DNA of 64,000 nucleotides from Batkoa obscura (GCA_030770535.1 JASVEC010000035.1:124001-188000), one strand, 5' to 3'; numbered from the stretch's first letter, positions 43,083 to 54,384 are shown. A program made the numbers and translations. Notes: generated by a model not told the origin, from the sequence alone.

Positions 43083-44678
43083 ATGAGTGTTATTAACCTC
43101 GATAACAAAATAATTCAAGAGTTAAGTTTAGGGATAGTTGAAAAACAATGGGAAGCAGTAGAAGTATTAAAGTACTTTCGACAACAAGCCCATTTAGCCC
43201 ATGACAAAACAAATTGTATAACTGAGTTTATGGATGAATATAGTGAAAAGGCAGCTGAAGAAATTGATATCAACATACAATCTGGTAAAGAGTATGATTT
43301 AAATAAATATCCTTTATTAGGTGTTCCAGTATCTATAAAAGATTTATTTGATGTACAAGGTTATGATACTGTTGCTGCGTATCAAATAAATATAGGAAAG
43401 AAAGCGAATGAAGATGCAGGTATCGTGAAACTGATTAAACAATTAGGTGGTATTCCATTTTGTAAAACAACCATATGTCAATTTGCAATTACAAGTGAAA
43501 GTTCAAGCTCTTTACATGGGACTACATATAATGCCTATAATCCAAAATATTCAGCAGGTGGTAGTAGTTCTGGCGAAGGTCCTTTGATTGCTCTGAAAGG
43601 GTCTCCATTAGGTATTGGTTCCGATATAGGCGGTAGTTTAAGATATCCATCAGCATGGAATGGAATCTATACAATCAAACCCAGTTTTGATATTTTACCT
43701 AGCAATGGTAGCTTCATTTTTGAAAGGGGACAAAGTTTTATTAAAGCGGTAACGGGACCAATGGCTAGTAATGTAACTGATTTAAAATATATATGGGAAG
43801 CTTTGTTAAGCAAAGACTTACGAACTTTTGACCCGAATTGTATTCCGTTAGCTAAAATGGAACCATCTACTAAGAAAAAAAGATTTGGGTATTTCACTTC
43901 TTGTGATAGTTTGCCTACTACACCAGCAGTTGAAAGAGCAGTAAACGAAGCAGTACAAGCGTTGGAAAAGGGAGGCTATGAAGCGGTAAAATTTCAACCG
44001 CACTCTATGCTTGAAGTGTTTGGTTTAGCTAGTAAGATTTTTGGTGCTAACTCAAGCAAAGAAAGTTTTGAAAAAGTAACTAGTGAAGGATATCATTCAA
44101 CCATTCGAAATTTAGTGTTTTTTGCTAAGTTACCAGGAATAGTGAAATCGTTCTCAGAATGGGTTCTAAAATTGTTCGGGGAAGAATTAATAAGCTATGG
44201 AGCTAGTATTCAACATCAAAGGAAAGTAGACGAACTTTGGAAGCTGCAGCATGAAGTGGAAAGTTATTTTATAGAGTTTACAAACCATTATGAAGAATTA
44301 GATATCGAATTTTTAATTTCTCCAATACATGTTTTACCTTGTCATAAACATGGTGAATTTATCAACACTTGTTCTGGGGCGGCCTATTCTCTATATTTTA
44401 ATATTTTAAATATACCATCAGGCATAATACCAGTTACAAATGTAGATCCTAAAGTGGATTCTTTTGAATTGAAGGAATGGTTAAATGATAAGATCAGTAA
44501 TGGCCTTAAGTTAGGTAGAAAGGGATTAACCGACTTTTATGGTTGTTATGATGCTACAGAAATGCAAGGGCTTCCAGTTGGATTGCAAATCAGTTGCAAA
44601 AGGTATGAAGATTCTAAAGTATTGGAAGCTATGAAGATTGTAGATGATACTTTAAAAGAGTTTAAAAAGATGAGTTAA
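43083..44678 (+). CDS. Amidase-signature hydrolase, paralogue 1 (acetamidase / fatty acid amide hydrolase type)
   Basis: Single exon, 531 residues. Amidase-signature enzymes cleave amides or esters with a Ser-cisSer-Lys triad. All three are present: Lys86 in VPVSIKDLFDV, cis-Ser161 in SAGGSSSGEGPL and nucleophile Ser185 in GSDIGGSLRYPS. The following segment and the C-terminal region (EMQGLPVGLQISCKRYEDSK) are typical of the fungal acetamidase/FAAH branch. No signal peptide or clear membrane anchor. Closely related to the gene at 50974-52584: the triad residues have the same numbers and the N-termini align without gaps. The two lie in opposite orientation with the protease and OMA1 genes between them, so this is an inverted, dispersed duplication. 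Substrate unknown. Confidence 0.94.
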   Translation: MSVINLDNKIIQELSLGIVEKQWEAVEVLKYFRQQAHLAHDKTNCITEFMDEYSEKAAEEIDINIQSGKEYDLNKYPLLGVPVSIKDLFDVQGYDTVAAYQINIGKKANEDAGIVKLIKQLGGIPFCKTTICQFAITSESSSSLHGTTYNAYNPKYSAGGSSSGEGPLIALKGSPLGIGSDIGGSLRYPSAWNGIYTIKPSFDILPSNGSFIFERGQSFIKAVTGPMASNVTDLKYIWEALLSKDLRTFDPNCIPLAKMEPSTKKKRFGYFTSCDSLPTTPAVERAVNEAVQALEKGGYEAVKFQPHSMLEVFGLASKIFGANSSKESFEKVTSEGYHSTIRNLVFFAKLPGIVKSFSEWVLKLFGEELISYGASIQHQRKVDELWKLQHEVESYFIEFTNHYEELDIEFLISPIHVLPCHKHGEFINTCSGAAYSLYFNILNIPSGIIPVTNVDPKVDSFELKEWLNDKISNGLKLGRKGLTDFYGCYDATEMQGLPVGLQISCKRYEDSKVLEAMKIVDDTLKEFKKMS

Positions 44679-45337
44679 ATTTTATTGTATTGAACTATTT
44701 TTACTTATGTGTCTATTTTTATCTAAATAAAAGCATCAAGTCACTGATTATTTGAGTTTGAAATAGAAATAGTTGTTCGTTGTTAAAAGAAGTATTATTA
44801 GTAATTATTAGATTATTTTTTTAAGTCTATAGTAACTAAAATTTATAACATGAAAGGTACTAAAAGGTATATCAACACTTAGTGATGTTAGTAATATTAT
44901 TTTTTATTTTAAGAAATACATTAAACCTAATATTACTATTTATACATTTTAGTAAAATAATATTGTCAGCTTTTTACTAATCAAAAATTATATCGATTTT
45001 CAAATTATATTATAGAACAATTATAAAAAATTATATATTATCTATTCAATGTCCAAAATACAACTATTGAACAAATAAGTGAACCTGTTATTACACTCAG
45101 AGAAGGAGATACTAATAAACATAAATACTCAAATTATCGATCTTCATTGTTAATAAGTATTATATTTTTATCAATTATAGGTTGTTTCATCAGATTAGAG
45201 ATCGTATCTTATAGTAATCTCAATTGGTTTAATACCATACTAATAGAAGAAATATTAGGATTATGTAAAAAAGAATAAGAGTTGATTTCTATTTATTCCA
45301 GTTAAGTTACAAAAAATGAGAAATATAGTAATAAAGC
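44679..45337. other. Spacer downstream of amidase 1
   Basis: AT-rich, no gene recognised. Confidence 0.5.
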
Positions 45338-45443
45338 ATTTGGGAGTGTCTTTTTTGACTTCATTATTTTTTCCAATTTTTAAGTGCTATCTAAGTGGAA
45401 AATTTGCCAGTAAGATTCTTAAATACAAAAATACATCCCCATT
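45338..45443 (+). mobile_element. MITE-like TIR element copy 12
   Basis: TTTGGGAGTGTCTTTTTTGA, TTCATTATTTTTTCCAATTT, AAGTGCTATCTAAGTG, right end AATACATCCCCATTT. Confidence 0.9.
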
Positions 45444-45633
45444 TGGAATAATTAATAATTTAAGTTTACTAACAATTAAAATTGAGTTAAAATCAATTTT
45501 GATAGGTTCAAATCAATTCGTTACTATATGCCTATTAAGTAAATAATTTTGTAGAAGAATAATGATAATAACTCTTTTTAAAATAGTAAATTACTCCACT
45601 CCAAAAACGTATTTGATATCGTTGATATTCTAT

Positions 45634-45735
45634 ATATGAGATGTATTTTTATCTTTAAGAATTTTACTAACAATTTTTCTATTCAAATAGCCCTTAAAAA
45701 ATGAAAAAATAATGAAATAAAAAAACATCCCGATA
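45634..45735 (-). mobile_element. MITE-like TIR element copy 13
   Basis: Reverse orientation: ATATGAGATGTATTTTTATC, CAAATAGCCCTTAAAAAATG, right end AACATCCCGATA. Confidence 0.88.
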
Positions 45736-46207
45736 CCTTGGCTTCCCTTTTATCACTTCAAATAAATTATCCCTTCCATTTAATTTAAGTAATCTTTAAT
45801 CGAATTAAATATCATATACTACCTTTTTTTTGACATTATTGAAAAATGTTAGTTAAAGATTTTTATTAATATATTAAATTTCATTTATTGATATTTTATT
45901 TTTTTGTTTTATTAAATATCACACTTGATTTTCTTTACTCTAGCTCCTAATTTATGGTGCTATACCTTATCTTTATACTCTTAAAATAAAGGTAATTATT
46001 GATAGTTTTATGAATTTTTTAATAATATTTATCTTTGTAATATTTAGACAATAGTTGTAATGTACCTTATGAAGAAATGTGTGAGTTAGAAGTGGATAAA
46101 TTAACATTAGAATTGGTCATTAAGACTAGTTACAAGTTAATAGATAATAAGGCTATTTTAGTTATAATATATAATATAGTCAATAATTTTACTAGTGGTT
46201 AATAAAT
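45736..46207. other. Spacer between MITE copies 13 and 14
   Basis: AT-rich, no gene seen. Confidence 0.45.
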
Positions 46208-46312
46208 ATATGGAGATATATATTTTTATTTAAGGATTTTATTAACAACCTTTCTACTCAAATAGTACTTAAAGAATGGAAAAATAATGAAATCAAAAAA
46301 AATCCTCATATA
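46208..46312 (-). mobile_element. MITE-like TIR element copy 14
   Basis: Reverse orientation: ATATGGAGATATATATTTTT, CAAATAGTACTTAAAGAATG, right end AAAATCCTCATAT. Confidence 0.9.
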
Positions 46313-47049
46313 GAATTTAAGAATTAAAAGAATTAAAAGATACATTAGATTACAACCAATATTTTAATTTACGCTCAATGACTCCAACTATATTAAACAA
46401 TTTTAATAAAAGTGTATCAAATGTTTTATATTAATTTAATAAGAGAATAATTACAATGGCGTTAATTTGATTATTTAATAGTATATTCAAAATTCAAACT
46501 TAAAGTAGCAACTATTTAATTTAATTATACAGGGCTTTTAAATATGAGGTATTTAAAATTCTATATTATTATTATAGGAATAATTGTATTAAATATTTTC
46601 CCTCTTAAAATTAGTTCTAATTTTTATCAACAAATTAAATTTATTATTATTTTTAATACTTTATTTCATATTTAATCTTAACGTTATATTTTTTAATTAT
46701 ATTAAACAGTAAAAATTTATTAATTTTTAATCACTTTTTCGATCATTAAAAAATGACCAATAATAACTCTAAAAATTCCACTTTATTGGTAAAATTTTCA
46801 AAGTGAAGTAAGCCCTTTAAAAAAATTCTAATCAATTAAGAGGTTCCAATCCTCGGTACCTACGATGAATATTTCAATACTACAAATTCCAGAGGCTAAC
46901 AATATAACAAATAATAAAACTTAATGAAGCGTATAAAACAACTACCAAATACCTTCAATACTTTCAATACCTTTAATTTTTATTTTTTTCTTTATAACTA
47001 CTTAATCTCATTTATTTTTTTACTCTGGCCAGTAAAAAAACATCTATAA
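46313..47049. other. Upstream region of the secreted protease
   Basis: AT-rich promoter-side DNA with no gene seen. Confidence 0.45.
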
Positions 47050-49308
47050 ATGTATCAACTAATCTTAATAAGCACATTAATTCAAGCCATCAGTAATCAT
47101 ATTATTGATGAGGCTAGTATTAATTTAGGGAAAAAATTTCAAGATAGTAGTAAAACAGTATTACCCACAGATCAAGATATCACTTTAAAATCAGGAAAAC
47201 GATATGAATATCCGTTTATGGCTTTAATTTCGGATCAAAAAACCCAATGTGGTGGAGCATTTATAAAACAAGATGTAGTATTGACAGCGGCTCATTGTAT
47301 GAACAAAGATATTGATTATAATGTAAAAAATTTTAAAGTTATGTTACATCGTTTTCGATTAGATGTAGATTTAGATTCGGATAATTCAAAACCATTTTCA
47401 ATTCAACAAGTAATTTTTCATCCAGAATACAACTTTAATAAAAAATCAGGCACTCCAAATGATATTGTTATATTAAAAATAAATAATGATAATTTGAAAG
47501 AATATTTGGGCATCAATTTGAATAATATGATTACTTTAGATGATGGTAAATATTCTAAGGTAGGTGAAGGGGCTAAATTATTAGGTTGGGGTACAACTTA
47601 TAAACAATTAGAAACTAATAAAAAAGGAAAACCAAGTTTAGTATTAAAAGAAATGAATTTAAAATTAGTGAATGAAAAATTGTGTAATTTTGTTGGTTAT
47701 AAAAGAGGTTATAACTTATGTACCCAAGGCTTATCAATGGATGATATTCCTTGTAAAGGGGATTCGGGTAGTCCATTGTTTCATTTATCTGAAGATACTA
47801 CTTTACCTGTTTTGGTTGGTTTAGTTTCCTTTGGTGATTTGGAATGTAAAAGTTATTCTGCTTTTGTTAAAATTTCAGCTTATTTGGATTTTATTAATGA
47901 ATTTGTAGAATTACCTCAATATAATAAATCAATTAATGGGAATACTACTAATACTTCATCAGTAATAAATAAATCTATGGTTATTTCAGAATCTAATGTA
48001 TCTAGTTCTATATCAACTACTTCAACCACTGTTATTCCTACTCTTATTCCATCCGAACCTAAAGCAACAGTTACTAAGACAGCCATTATAAATGAAACTA
48101 CACCAACTATTAAACCAGCTGATATCAATACTCTTTCATCTATTACAGTAACAGTAACTGAAAAAGAACCAACAATTACTTCATCAACTGTTTTAGAGTC
48201 AATGACTACTTTCGAGACATTGAGTAATTCTAAATTAATTCCAGAGTCTGTGACTCCAACTTCATTAATTTTATCTCCCACAGAACTCAACTCAATTAAA
48301 GTTAAATCAACTGCTGATACTGATGAATTAAGTTCTATTCGAGTCAAACCAACTAATGTAGTTAATGAACCTACCTCAACATTCTCAGAAATGCTTGGAG
48401 ATCAAAAGGAGTTAATTCGTACTGCTTCGATAGAATATGAAACGAATAAACCAATATTAAACAGTTCAACAAATAGAAGTAATAGTAATCTAAAACCAAC
48501 CTCTATGTCAGAGGATGCTTCTGTAATGGAATCTTCCGATATTGTAAAACCAACTTCAATGTCTGAAGATATTTTAACTATGAAATCTACAAGTATTCCA
48601 TCCAATGAAACTTCCAATATAGTTCAACCAACTTCTCTTTTGGAAGATAATTCTAAAACGGAACCTATTGTTGCTAGTACTGAGTTAACAAATGCGGCTA
48701 CTGAAGGCAGTTCTAATTCGAGGACCAATAGTTTTAATCAAACCCCTATTTCTACTAAATCTAGTTCCATTTTAAAAACTAGTAGTACAGACGGTATTGA
48801 CATTGCTACTGATATTAGCTCTACTCTAAAGCCTAGTATCACTGGGTTAACAGATACGCCTTTAAAAGTTAGCTCTACTTTGGAACTTAATGACACTGAA
48901 TTGAGCTCTATTCCTACTGAAGCTAGCTCCAGTTTAACAGCTAAGAATGCTGAAACCACTTCTATTCCTACAAAACTTAATTCTAGTTTGGAATCTGAGA
49001 ATGTTGAATTGATTCCTACACCAACAGATGTTAATTTTACTTTAAGTAAATTACCATCCATTAGAGTAGCAACTGGATCTGGATCAACCTTACCAACTGT
49101 AGCAACTAGTACTTTAAATTCCTTACCTAGTAAACTTTATAAAACAAATAATGCTTCAATTACTTCATCTATACCTTCAGTTAATGAATTAGAACCCGTT
49201 GTTAAAGAAGTAGCTAAGAATATGGAATCCAACCCAAAGATGAGTGATAATCAAGTAAAGGAATTAATTCAATATTTACTTGGAAAATATACTCACAGTA
49301 AAAAATAA
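47050..49308 (+). CDS. Secreted chymotrypsin-fold (S1) serine protease with long Ser/Thr-rich C-terminal region
   Basis: Single exon, 752 residues. Signal peptide about 1-17. The protease domain spans about 40-290: QCGGAFIKQDVVLTAAHC (His82), PNDIVILKI (Asp138), LGWGTT and IPCKGDSGSPLF (Ser239). There is no IVGG activation site; the domain starts after SGKRYEYPFMALI. The residue six before the catalytic Ser, which is Asp in trypsins, is Ile233 here, so trypsin-like Arg/Lys specificity is not expected. Residues about 295-715 are a low-complexity Ser/Thr/Pro-rich stalk with recurring units such as VKPTSMSED and SSTLKPS, presumably O-glycosylated. A charged C-terminal segment (MSDNQVKELIQYLLGKYTHS) follows. 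I see neither a GPI signal nor a transmembrane anchor. S1 proteases are plentiful in arthropod-associated fungi. Converges on OMA1. Confidence 0.93.
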   Translation: MYQLILISTLIQAISNHIIDEASINLGKKFQDSSKTVLPTDQDITLKSGKRYEYPFMALISDQKTQCGGAFIKQDVVLTAAHCMNKDIDYNVKNFKVMLHRFRLDVDLDSDNSKPFSIQQVIFHPEYNFNKKSGTPNDIVILKINNDNLKEYLGINLNNMITLDDGKYSKVGEGAKLLGWGTTYKQLETNKKGKPSLVLKEMNLKLVNEKLCNFVGYKRGYNLCTQGLSMDDIPCKGDSGSPLFHLSEDTTLPVLVGLVSFGDLECKSYSAFVKISAYLDFINEFVELPQYNKSINGNTTNTSSVINKSMVISESNVSSSISTTSTTVIPTLIPSEPKATVTKTAIINETTPTIKPADINTLSSITVTVTEKEPTITSSTVLESMTTFETLSNSKLIPESVTPTSLILSPTELNSIKVKSTADTDELSSIRVKPTNVVNEPTSTFSEMLGDQKELIRTASIEYETNKPILNSSTNRSNSNLKPTSMSEDASVMESSDIVKPTSMSEDILTMKSTSIPSNETSNIVQPTSLLEDNSKTEPIVASTELTNAATEGSSNSRTNSFNQTPISTKSSSILKTSSTDGIDIATDISSTLKPSITGLTDTPLKVSSTLELNDTELSSIPTEASSSLTAKNAETTSIPTKLNSSLESENVELIPTPTDVNFTLSKLPSIRVATGSGSTLPTVATSTLNSLPSKLYKTNNASITSSIPSVNELEPVVKEVAKNMESNPKMSDNQVKELIQYLLGKYTHSKK

Positions 49309-49432
49309 CAAGTTGATATAAGGATTATGATGTCAATAAACATATAAAATATATAAAAAATGTATACTTTTCTTATTTTTAAACTCAATGTTTTTATTTT
49401 TATTACTTTTGTTCATTCTTTTAAAACCAAAA

Positions 49433-50723
49433 TTACCACTTTGGATAACCAAATTGTTTAGTTGCTTGTAAAAAGGGAGCGTATGCTAAATAAATAAATA
49501 TTATTATATTGTAAATATATATTATATAAACTTACTTGTATGACAATCACTATTTTCATAATGTAATAATGCCTTTGGCATCATTTGATTTAAATTTTTT
49601 AATCGATATTCCGAACTTGGATGAGTTGATAAAAAACTTAATTTACCAAACATACCATCTAATTGAGACATTCTTTCCCATACTCTCAATGCTATTTTAA
49701 TATTATTAATATTATGTATTGTTATTATAAACTATTATAAATCATTATAAGTTTACCTTCTTTTGGATTAAAACAAGCTCTGGATGCCAATATTAAGCCA
49801 ATTTCATCTGCTTCAATTTCGCATTTTCTACTAAATGGTAAAAATATACCTTTAATAATAAAAATTGTTGATTATTAATATTGTACTATTGGATTATTAT
49901 TTACCTAATTCTAAAAAGTATTTATTAAACAAAAAGGAAGGATCTGTAATTAAAGATATTAAAAAAGTTCCCTATAACTTATTATTAACTCAATATTCTA
50001 TTGAAAGTAGCTACTTACCAAATAAACTAATTGATTAAAGGACATCTTTTCAGCTGAATGTCGAGCAATTTGATGAGCTACCTAAAATAATAATAAAATA
50101 AAAACGCTCTACTATTATAATGAACTACTTACTTCATGTCCCAAAATAATCCCTAAAGCATCTTTGTTATCAGCTACTTCTAAAATACCAGTGAAAACAA
50201 AGATTTTGCCACCTAAAAAAAGCATCATCAATCTTCAATCTTGCATCAATCTATTTCTTTTTAAAAAAAAATTAATTCTACCTGGTAAAACAAAAGCATT
50301 TGGTATTTTATCATGAATGACGTTCACTTCCCATTTTAAATCTAAACCAGAAACATTAATAATTCGTTCGGCTACTTCTTGCACATATCGACTAACTCGA
50401 TGATTTTTATCCACTAGTTTATGACCATACTCTGATAATACTTGTTCGTATGCTTGTATACTTAATTTTTCTTCTGCTTCTAAACTCATATTGATAAATC
50501 TCATACGCCCACTGATAGGTACGGGCTCAAGATGAACATAGTAGTATACTCCTAATAAACCTCCTCCACCAAGGATAAGTAATCGACTGTCAATACCAAA
50601 TTTCGTTTTATTAACTGTATTGAAGCGCTGATATTGTTGATTGTTGCCGAAACGTCGCAGTTGAATGGGTTTAATATGGTGAGATTTAAGTGTACGCTGA
50701 AGGGATTTGAATAAAAGTGACAT
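49433..50723 (-). CDS. OMA1: Mitochondrial inner-membrane M48 metallopeptidase
   Basis: Stress-activated zinc protease with quality-control function in the mitochondrial inner membrane. Seven exons on the minus strand: 50723-50282, 50212-50133, 50081-50019, 49971-49905, 49849-49757, 49691-49536 and 49485-49433; 317 residues (yeast Oma1 is 345). A basic N-terminus (SLQRTLKSHHIKPIQLRRFG) fits a presequence. A transmembrane helix lies at about 48-65 (LLILGGGGLLGVYYYV). Then VPISGRMRFI, IPNAFVLPGGKIFVFTGIL, the zinc motif HEVAH (173-177, split by an intron between HE and VAH), the third ligand in CEIEADEIGL (Glu230) and a C-terminal LSFLSTHPSSEYRLKNLNQM. All are typical of Oma1. Spacing to the converging protease gene is only 124 bp. 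Confidence 0.95.
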
Positions 50724-50973
50724 TTTGTTTGAAGTTTGACTTTATGAAATACAAAAAAAGAAATGTTAGTGACGTAAAAATTAAAATTTTGATTTATTAA
50801 AATTTATTAGATTTGATGTTTTTGTTTGAAAAACTTCAACAAAATTTCATGAAGAAATTAAAAATTATATATGATCCTAAATAAAATAAAATAAAATAAA
50901 ATAAAATAATTATTTTTATTAATTTAAAATTTCATTATTAAGTTTTATTATAGTACTTATAATATTTAAATCA
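50724..50973. repeat. Short spacer with ATAAA-type microsatellite
   Basis: Five to six tandem 5-bp units (ATAAA) at about 50879-50909, between the OMA1 start and the amidase 2 stop. The OMA1 promoter must lie here. Confidence 0.7.
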
Positions 50974-52584
50974 TTAATTTTTTGATTTAAATTCTTTTAA
51001 ACATTTGTCCACAATCTGCATCCCTTTTACTACTTTAAGATCTTGATACCTTCTACCAATAACTTGAATACCAATAGGAATATCTTTCATTTTAATAGCA
51101 TCATATTGGCTATACATAGCATGTAAGCCAAGTCTACCTAACTCAAATTGATTATTAAACTTATTACTTAACCAATCATTTAATTGAATAGTATCTTTAT
51201 CTGGAATAACTTTAGTAACTGGAATACAACCAGCTGGTAAATTTAATAAATTAGCTACCATAGAATACCCTGTACCAAATACTACTTTAGAAAATTGTTC
51301 ATGTTCATGAGTTGGATGAGTATGAACTGGACTTATAATAAAATCTAAACTCAATTCATTTAATTGTTGATTAAATTTATCAAACAACAAATCCGCTTGA
51401 TGATGTAATTGCCATAATTGGCCAGCCGAACGATTAGTTAAAATATCAAAGGTATTACTTAATATTTTTTCACCCATTAAATTATTTAGTATAAAATATA
51501 TAATAAAATGTAATAAACTTGGTAATTTTGATAAATTATTTAAAGCAGCAACTGCCTTATCAAATCCTTCATCTTGGATTTTACTAGAGGCTTCTCTATA
51601 ACTATCTGATCCAAATATTTTACTAGTTGTATTAAATACTTGATCAATTGGTAATGGATCAATTTCAATAACTTCATAACCTTGATCTTTCAATGCTTTT
51701 ACAGTTTCTAATACTCCTCTTTCTACTGCTGGTGTAGTTGGTAACTTACCATAACTACTATAATATCCAAACCTGACTTTTTTATCATTAATAATATCCT
51801 CATCTCCTTTACTAATTGGAATACAACTAGGGTCTACCTTCTGTCTATTTTTCGCCATCAACAAAGTTTCTACAAGTAAACTTAAATTTTCCATACTATT
51901 TGTCATTGGTCCAGGAGTTGGTTTAACATAGCCCTGACCCGATTGAAATTTAAATGAACCTTTGGTTGGTAAATAACCGCTAGTTGGTTTAAAACAATAT
52001 ATACCAGTCCAAGTAGCGGGATATCTTAAACTGCCACCAACATCGGTACCGATACCAAATACACTACCACCTAATTTAATCAAAGGTCCCTCGCCTGAAC
52101 TACTACCACCAGCTGAATACTTTTTACTAATTGGATGGAACGTTCTTCCATTTACTGGATTGGTACTCTCGGTAGTTAATGCTAATTGACACATATTTGT
52201 TTTACAAAAAGGAATGGCACCTAAACTTTTTACTAATTCAATCATACTACCATCTTTAACTGCCTTTTTATTTAAATTACATTTTAAGCCAGCAATGCTA
52301 GGATAACCTTTGATATCTATCATATCCTTTACAGATACTGGGATACCGAGTAATGGGTAGTCGGATTCATTGAATTCAATACCAGAAGATATCTTTTCAT
52401 CGAGATCTTTAGCTAAATTTAGAGCATACTCATCTAAACGTTGAGTTATACAATTGGTTTTGGAATGGGCTTGTTGGCTTGTTTCAATGAAATAAGACAA
52501 GACATCAACTGCCTTCCAAGTTCCTTGACGTACGTTGTTAGCTATTTCTTGAATAGGAGTATTTTCCAAATTGATTAAAGTCAT
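50974..52584 (-). CDS. Amidase-signature hydrolase, paralogue 2
   Basis: Single exon, 536 residues. Same family and triad as the gene at 43083-44678: Lys86 in IPVSVKDMID, cis-Ser161 in SAGGSSSGEGPL and nucleophile Ser185 in GTDVGGSLRYPA. Other shared segments: YPLLG, AIPFCKTN, RFGYYSSYGKLPTTPAVERG and a C-terminal IKMKDIPIGIQVIGRRYQD. The two proteins align along their whole length and differ throughout, so the duplication is not recent. A hydrophobic stretch at about 350-372 (LPSLLHFIIYFILNNLMG) corresponds to a less hydrophobic one in paralogue 1 and may be a membrane-associating helix, as in FAAH (inference). No signal peptide. Substrate unknown. Confidence 0.94.
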   Translation of the reverse strand: MTLINLENTPIQEIANNVRQGTWKAVDVLSYFIETSQQAHSKTNCITQRLDEYALNLAKDLDEKISSGIEFNESDYPLLGIPVSVKDMIDIKGYPSIAGLKCNLNKKAVKDGSMIELVKSLGAIPFCKTNMCQLALTTESTNPVNGRTFHPISKKYSAGGSSSGEGPLIKLGGSVFGIGTDVGGSLRYPATWTGIYCFKPTSGYLPTKGSFKFQSGQGYVKPTPGPMTNSMENLSLLVETLLMAKNRQKVDPSCIPISKGDEDIINDKKVRFGYYSSYGKLPTTPAVERGVLETVKALKDQGYEVIEIDPLPIDQVFNTTSKIFGSDSYREASSKIQDEGFDKAVAALNNLSKLPSLLHFIIYFILNNLMGEKILSNTFDILTNRSAGQLWQLHHQADLLFDKFNQQLNELSLDFIISPVHTHPTHEHEQFSKVVFGTGYSMVANLLNLPAGCIPVTKVIPDKDTIQLNDWLSNKFNNQFELGRLGLHAMYSQYDAIKMKDIPIGIQVIGRRYQDLKVVKGMQIVDKCLKEFKSKN

Positions 52585-54064
52585 TTTATTTTAATTTTGA
52601 ACTAAAAGTATAGAAAATAAATTTCATTTGCATTTAATGTTAATTTTCCACCTCAATTAGTCTGTAATGTGACATTTGGAATTTTAGGGTGATTTAACCT
52701 AGCTGGATAAATCTTTGAGGACTATTGGTTGAACTTAATTTGACAGACTCTGGACTATTCTAAGGAATTTCAAAGCTATTTTTAGGTTTTCGTTTTTTTG
52801 AAATAAAATCCAGAAATATCATATACAGCTATAACAAAGATCAAAGACTATAAATTTTAATGATAAAGTTATTCATTAAGTAATAAATCTTAACTTATCT
52901 TATCTCTAGAACCTTACTTTAATTCTATCATATTTAACATTCAATTAGTTTTTAAACTTTCCTTATCTACTTTAATGAAGCATTTGAAGGGGCTTAATTT
53001 CTTTAAAGTTTAAAAAAGTATTAATTTTTGGTGTATTTATACTATTTGAGATGCTTATTATAATAGTTATCCATGTTATTACAAATAAGAGTAATGAGTG
53101 ACTACTACTTTAGAAATGCATTTATCAACAATTATTATTATATCAAGGTATTGAATATTGCATGATCAATTTAGTAATAAATTATCTCATAATTAAAAAA
53201 CTAGAATGCATTTTTATTAGAAATGAGAAGTTTAATTGAGTTTTTAAATTTCCTGTTAGACTATGAATGTTTTAAGTTTTAATATTTAGATAGTAATTTT
53301 TAAATTTTACATTATGTAAAAAATGAGTAAAATAATAACTTAAAAAGGACTGATATAGTGATGTTTTCTTATTTAAAAATCTGGAATAACTTGAATTTCA
53401 CTGAAAATATTATTATTCGAAATTTTCTAACTTGGAAATTCTGTTAGTTAGGAACCCATAAAAGTATTTAAATATACAATAAACTTCAAATTGATTTCAA
53501 GTGAATAATTTAGATCACTATATTTTTAATAACTCGATAAGGAGGTTATAAAGAAATATGAAATAGAAAGTAAGATAGATGTCCGAAGCTAGAGCTTCTA
53601 TTTGAAAGAAAATGAAATTAGTTAATCAATTAATTATTGAGATATAAAACTTCCGAAATTTTTTGAGTTATCAAAGTGCTACTTTTTTTAAAATATCAAA
53701 TAAAACGTTTTTCTTAAAAGAATATAAATTATATACTTTTAAACATATAGTTTGTTTGATAAATACGTTTCAAAAGTATTAAAATTGAAAATAGTTAAAT
53801 AACTATAAAATTTAGTGCTTAAGGCCTGGTTGCTTTATATTAATTATAAAAAGCTGAAAGTTAAGCAAAGTATAATAATTTCGTAAAAAAATGCTCAAAA
53901 TATTAAAAAAAGCTATTTAATAGAGTATAAAACTATACTAACAATAAAAATAATATAAATAATATAAATAAGGAAAATAACTATTTATGTTAAAACATTA
54001 ATTAATATAGCTAAAAAAAATTAAATAAAAAAATTAAAGATGTATTAATATTCAAGATTTAACT
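52585..54064. other. Gene-poor spacer upstream of amidase 2
   Basis: 1.5 kb of AT-rich DNA with no gene or element, leading into a cluster of MITE copies. Confidence 0.5.
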
Positions 54065-54171
54065 ATATGGGGATGTATTTTTATATTTAAGGATTTTATT
54101 AATAATTTTTCCGCTCAAACAGTACTTAGAGGATGGAAAAAGTAATGAAACCAAAAAAAACATCCCCATAT
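54065..54171 (-). mobile_element. MITE-like TIR element copy 15 (well preserved)
   Basis: Reverse orientation, 107 bp, both ends intact: ATATGGGGATGTATTTTTAT at the left and AAACATCCCCATAT at the right. First of three copies in a row. Confidence 0.96.
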
Positions 54172-54182
54172 AATATTTTATT

Positions 54183-54288
54183 ATATGGGACTGTATTTTT
54201 TGTTTAAGAATTTTACTAATAATCTTTTCTTTCAAATAGTGCTCAAAGAATGGGAAAAGTAGTGAAGTCAAAAAAAACATCCCCATAT
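54183..54288 (-). mobile_element. MITE-like TIR element copy 16
   Basis: Reverse orientation: ATATGGGACTGTATTTTTTG, CAAATAGTGCTCAAAGAATG, right end AAACATCCCCATAT. Only 11 bp separate it from copy 15. Confidence 0.95.
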
Positions 54289-54384
54289 AAACTACAAAAT
54301 TAGTTTTTATAATTTATATCATTTTACTAAATTAGCTTTAAACTTTTTTATTCAAATTAATTTATACAAGTAGTGTTATTTTAT

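Noticed and set aside
47916-49061. Three minus-strand open frames (143, 71 and 107 codons) inside the S1 protease gene
   Set aside because: They are antisense shadows of the Ser/Thr-rich stalk: TCT/ACT codons read as AGA/AGT without stops. The sense strand has clear protease motifs.
43083-52584. Amidases, protease and neighbours as a biosynthetic gene cluster
   Set aside because: No synthase, transporter or regulator is present and OMA1 lies in the middle; the grouping has no shared pathway.
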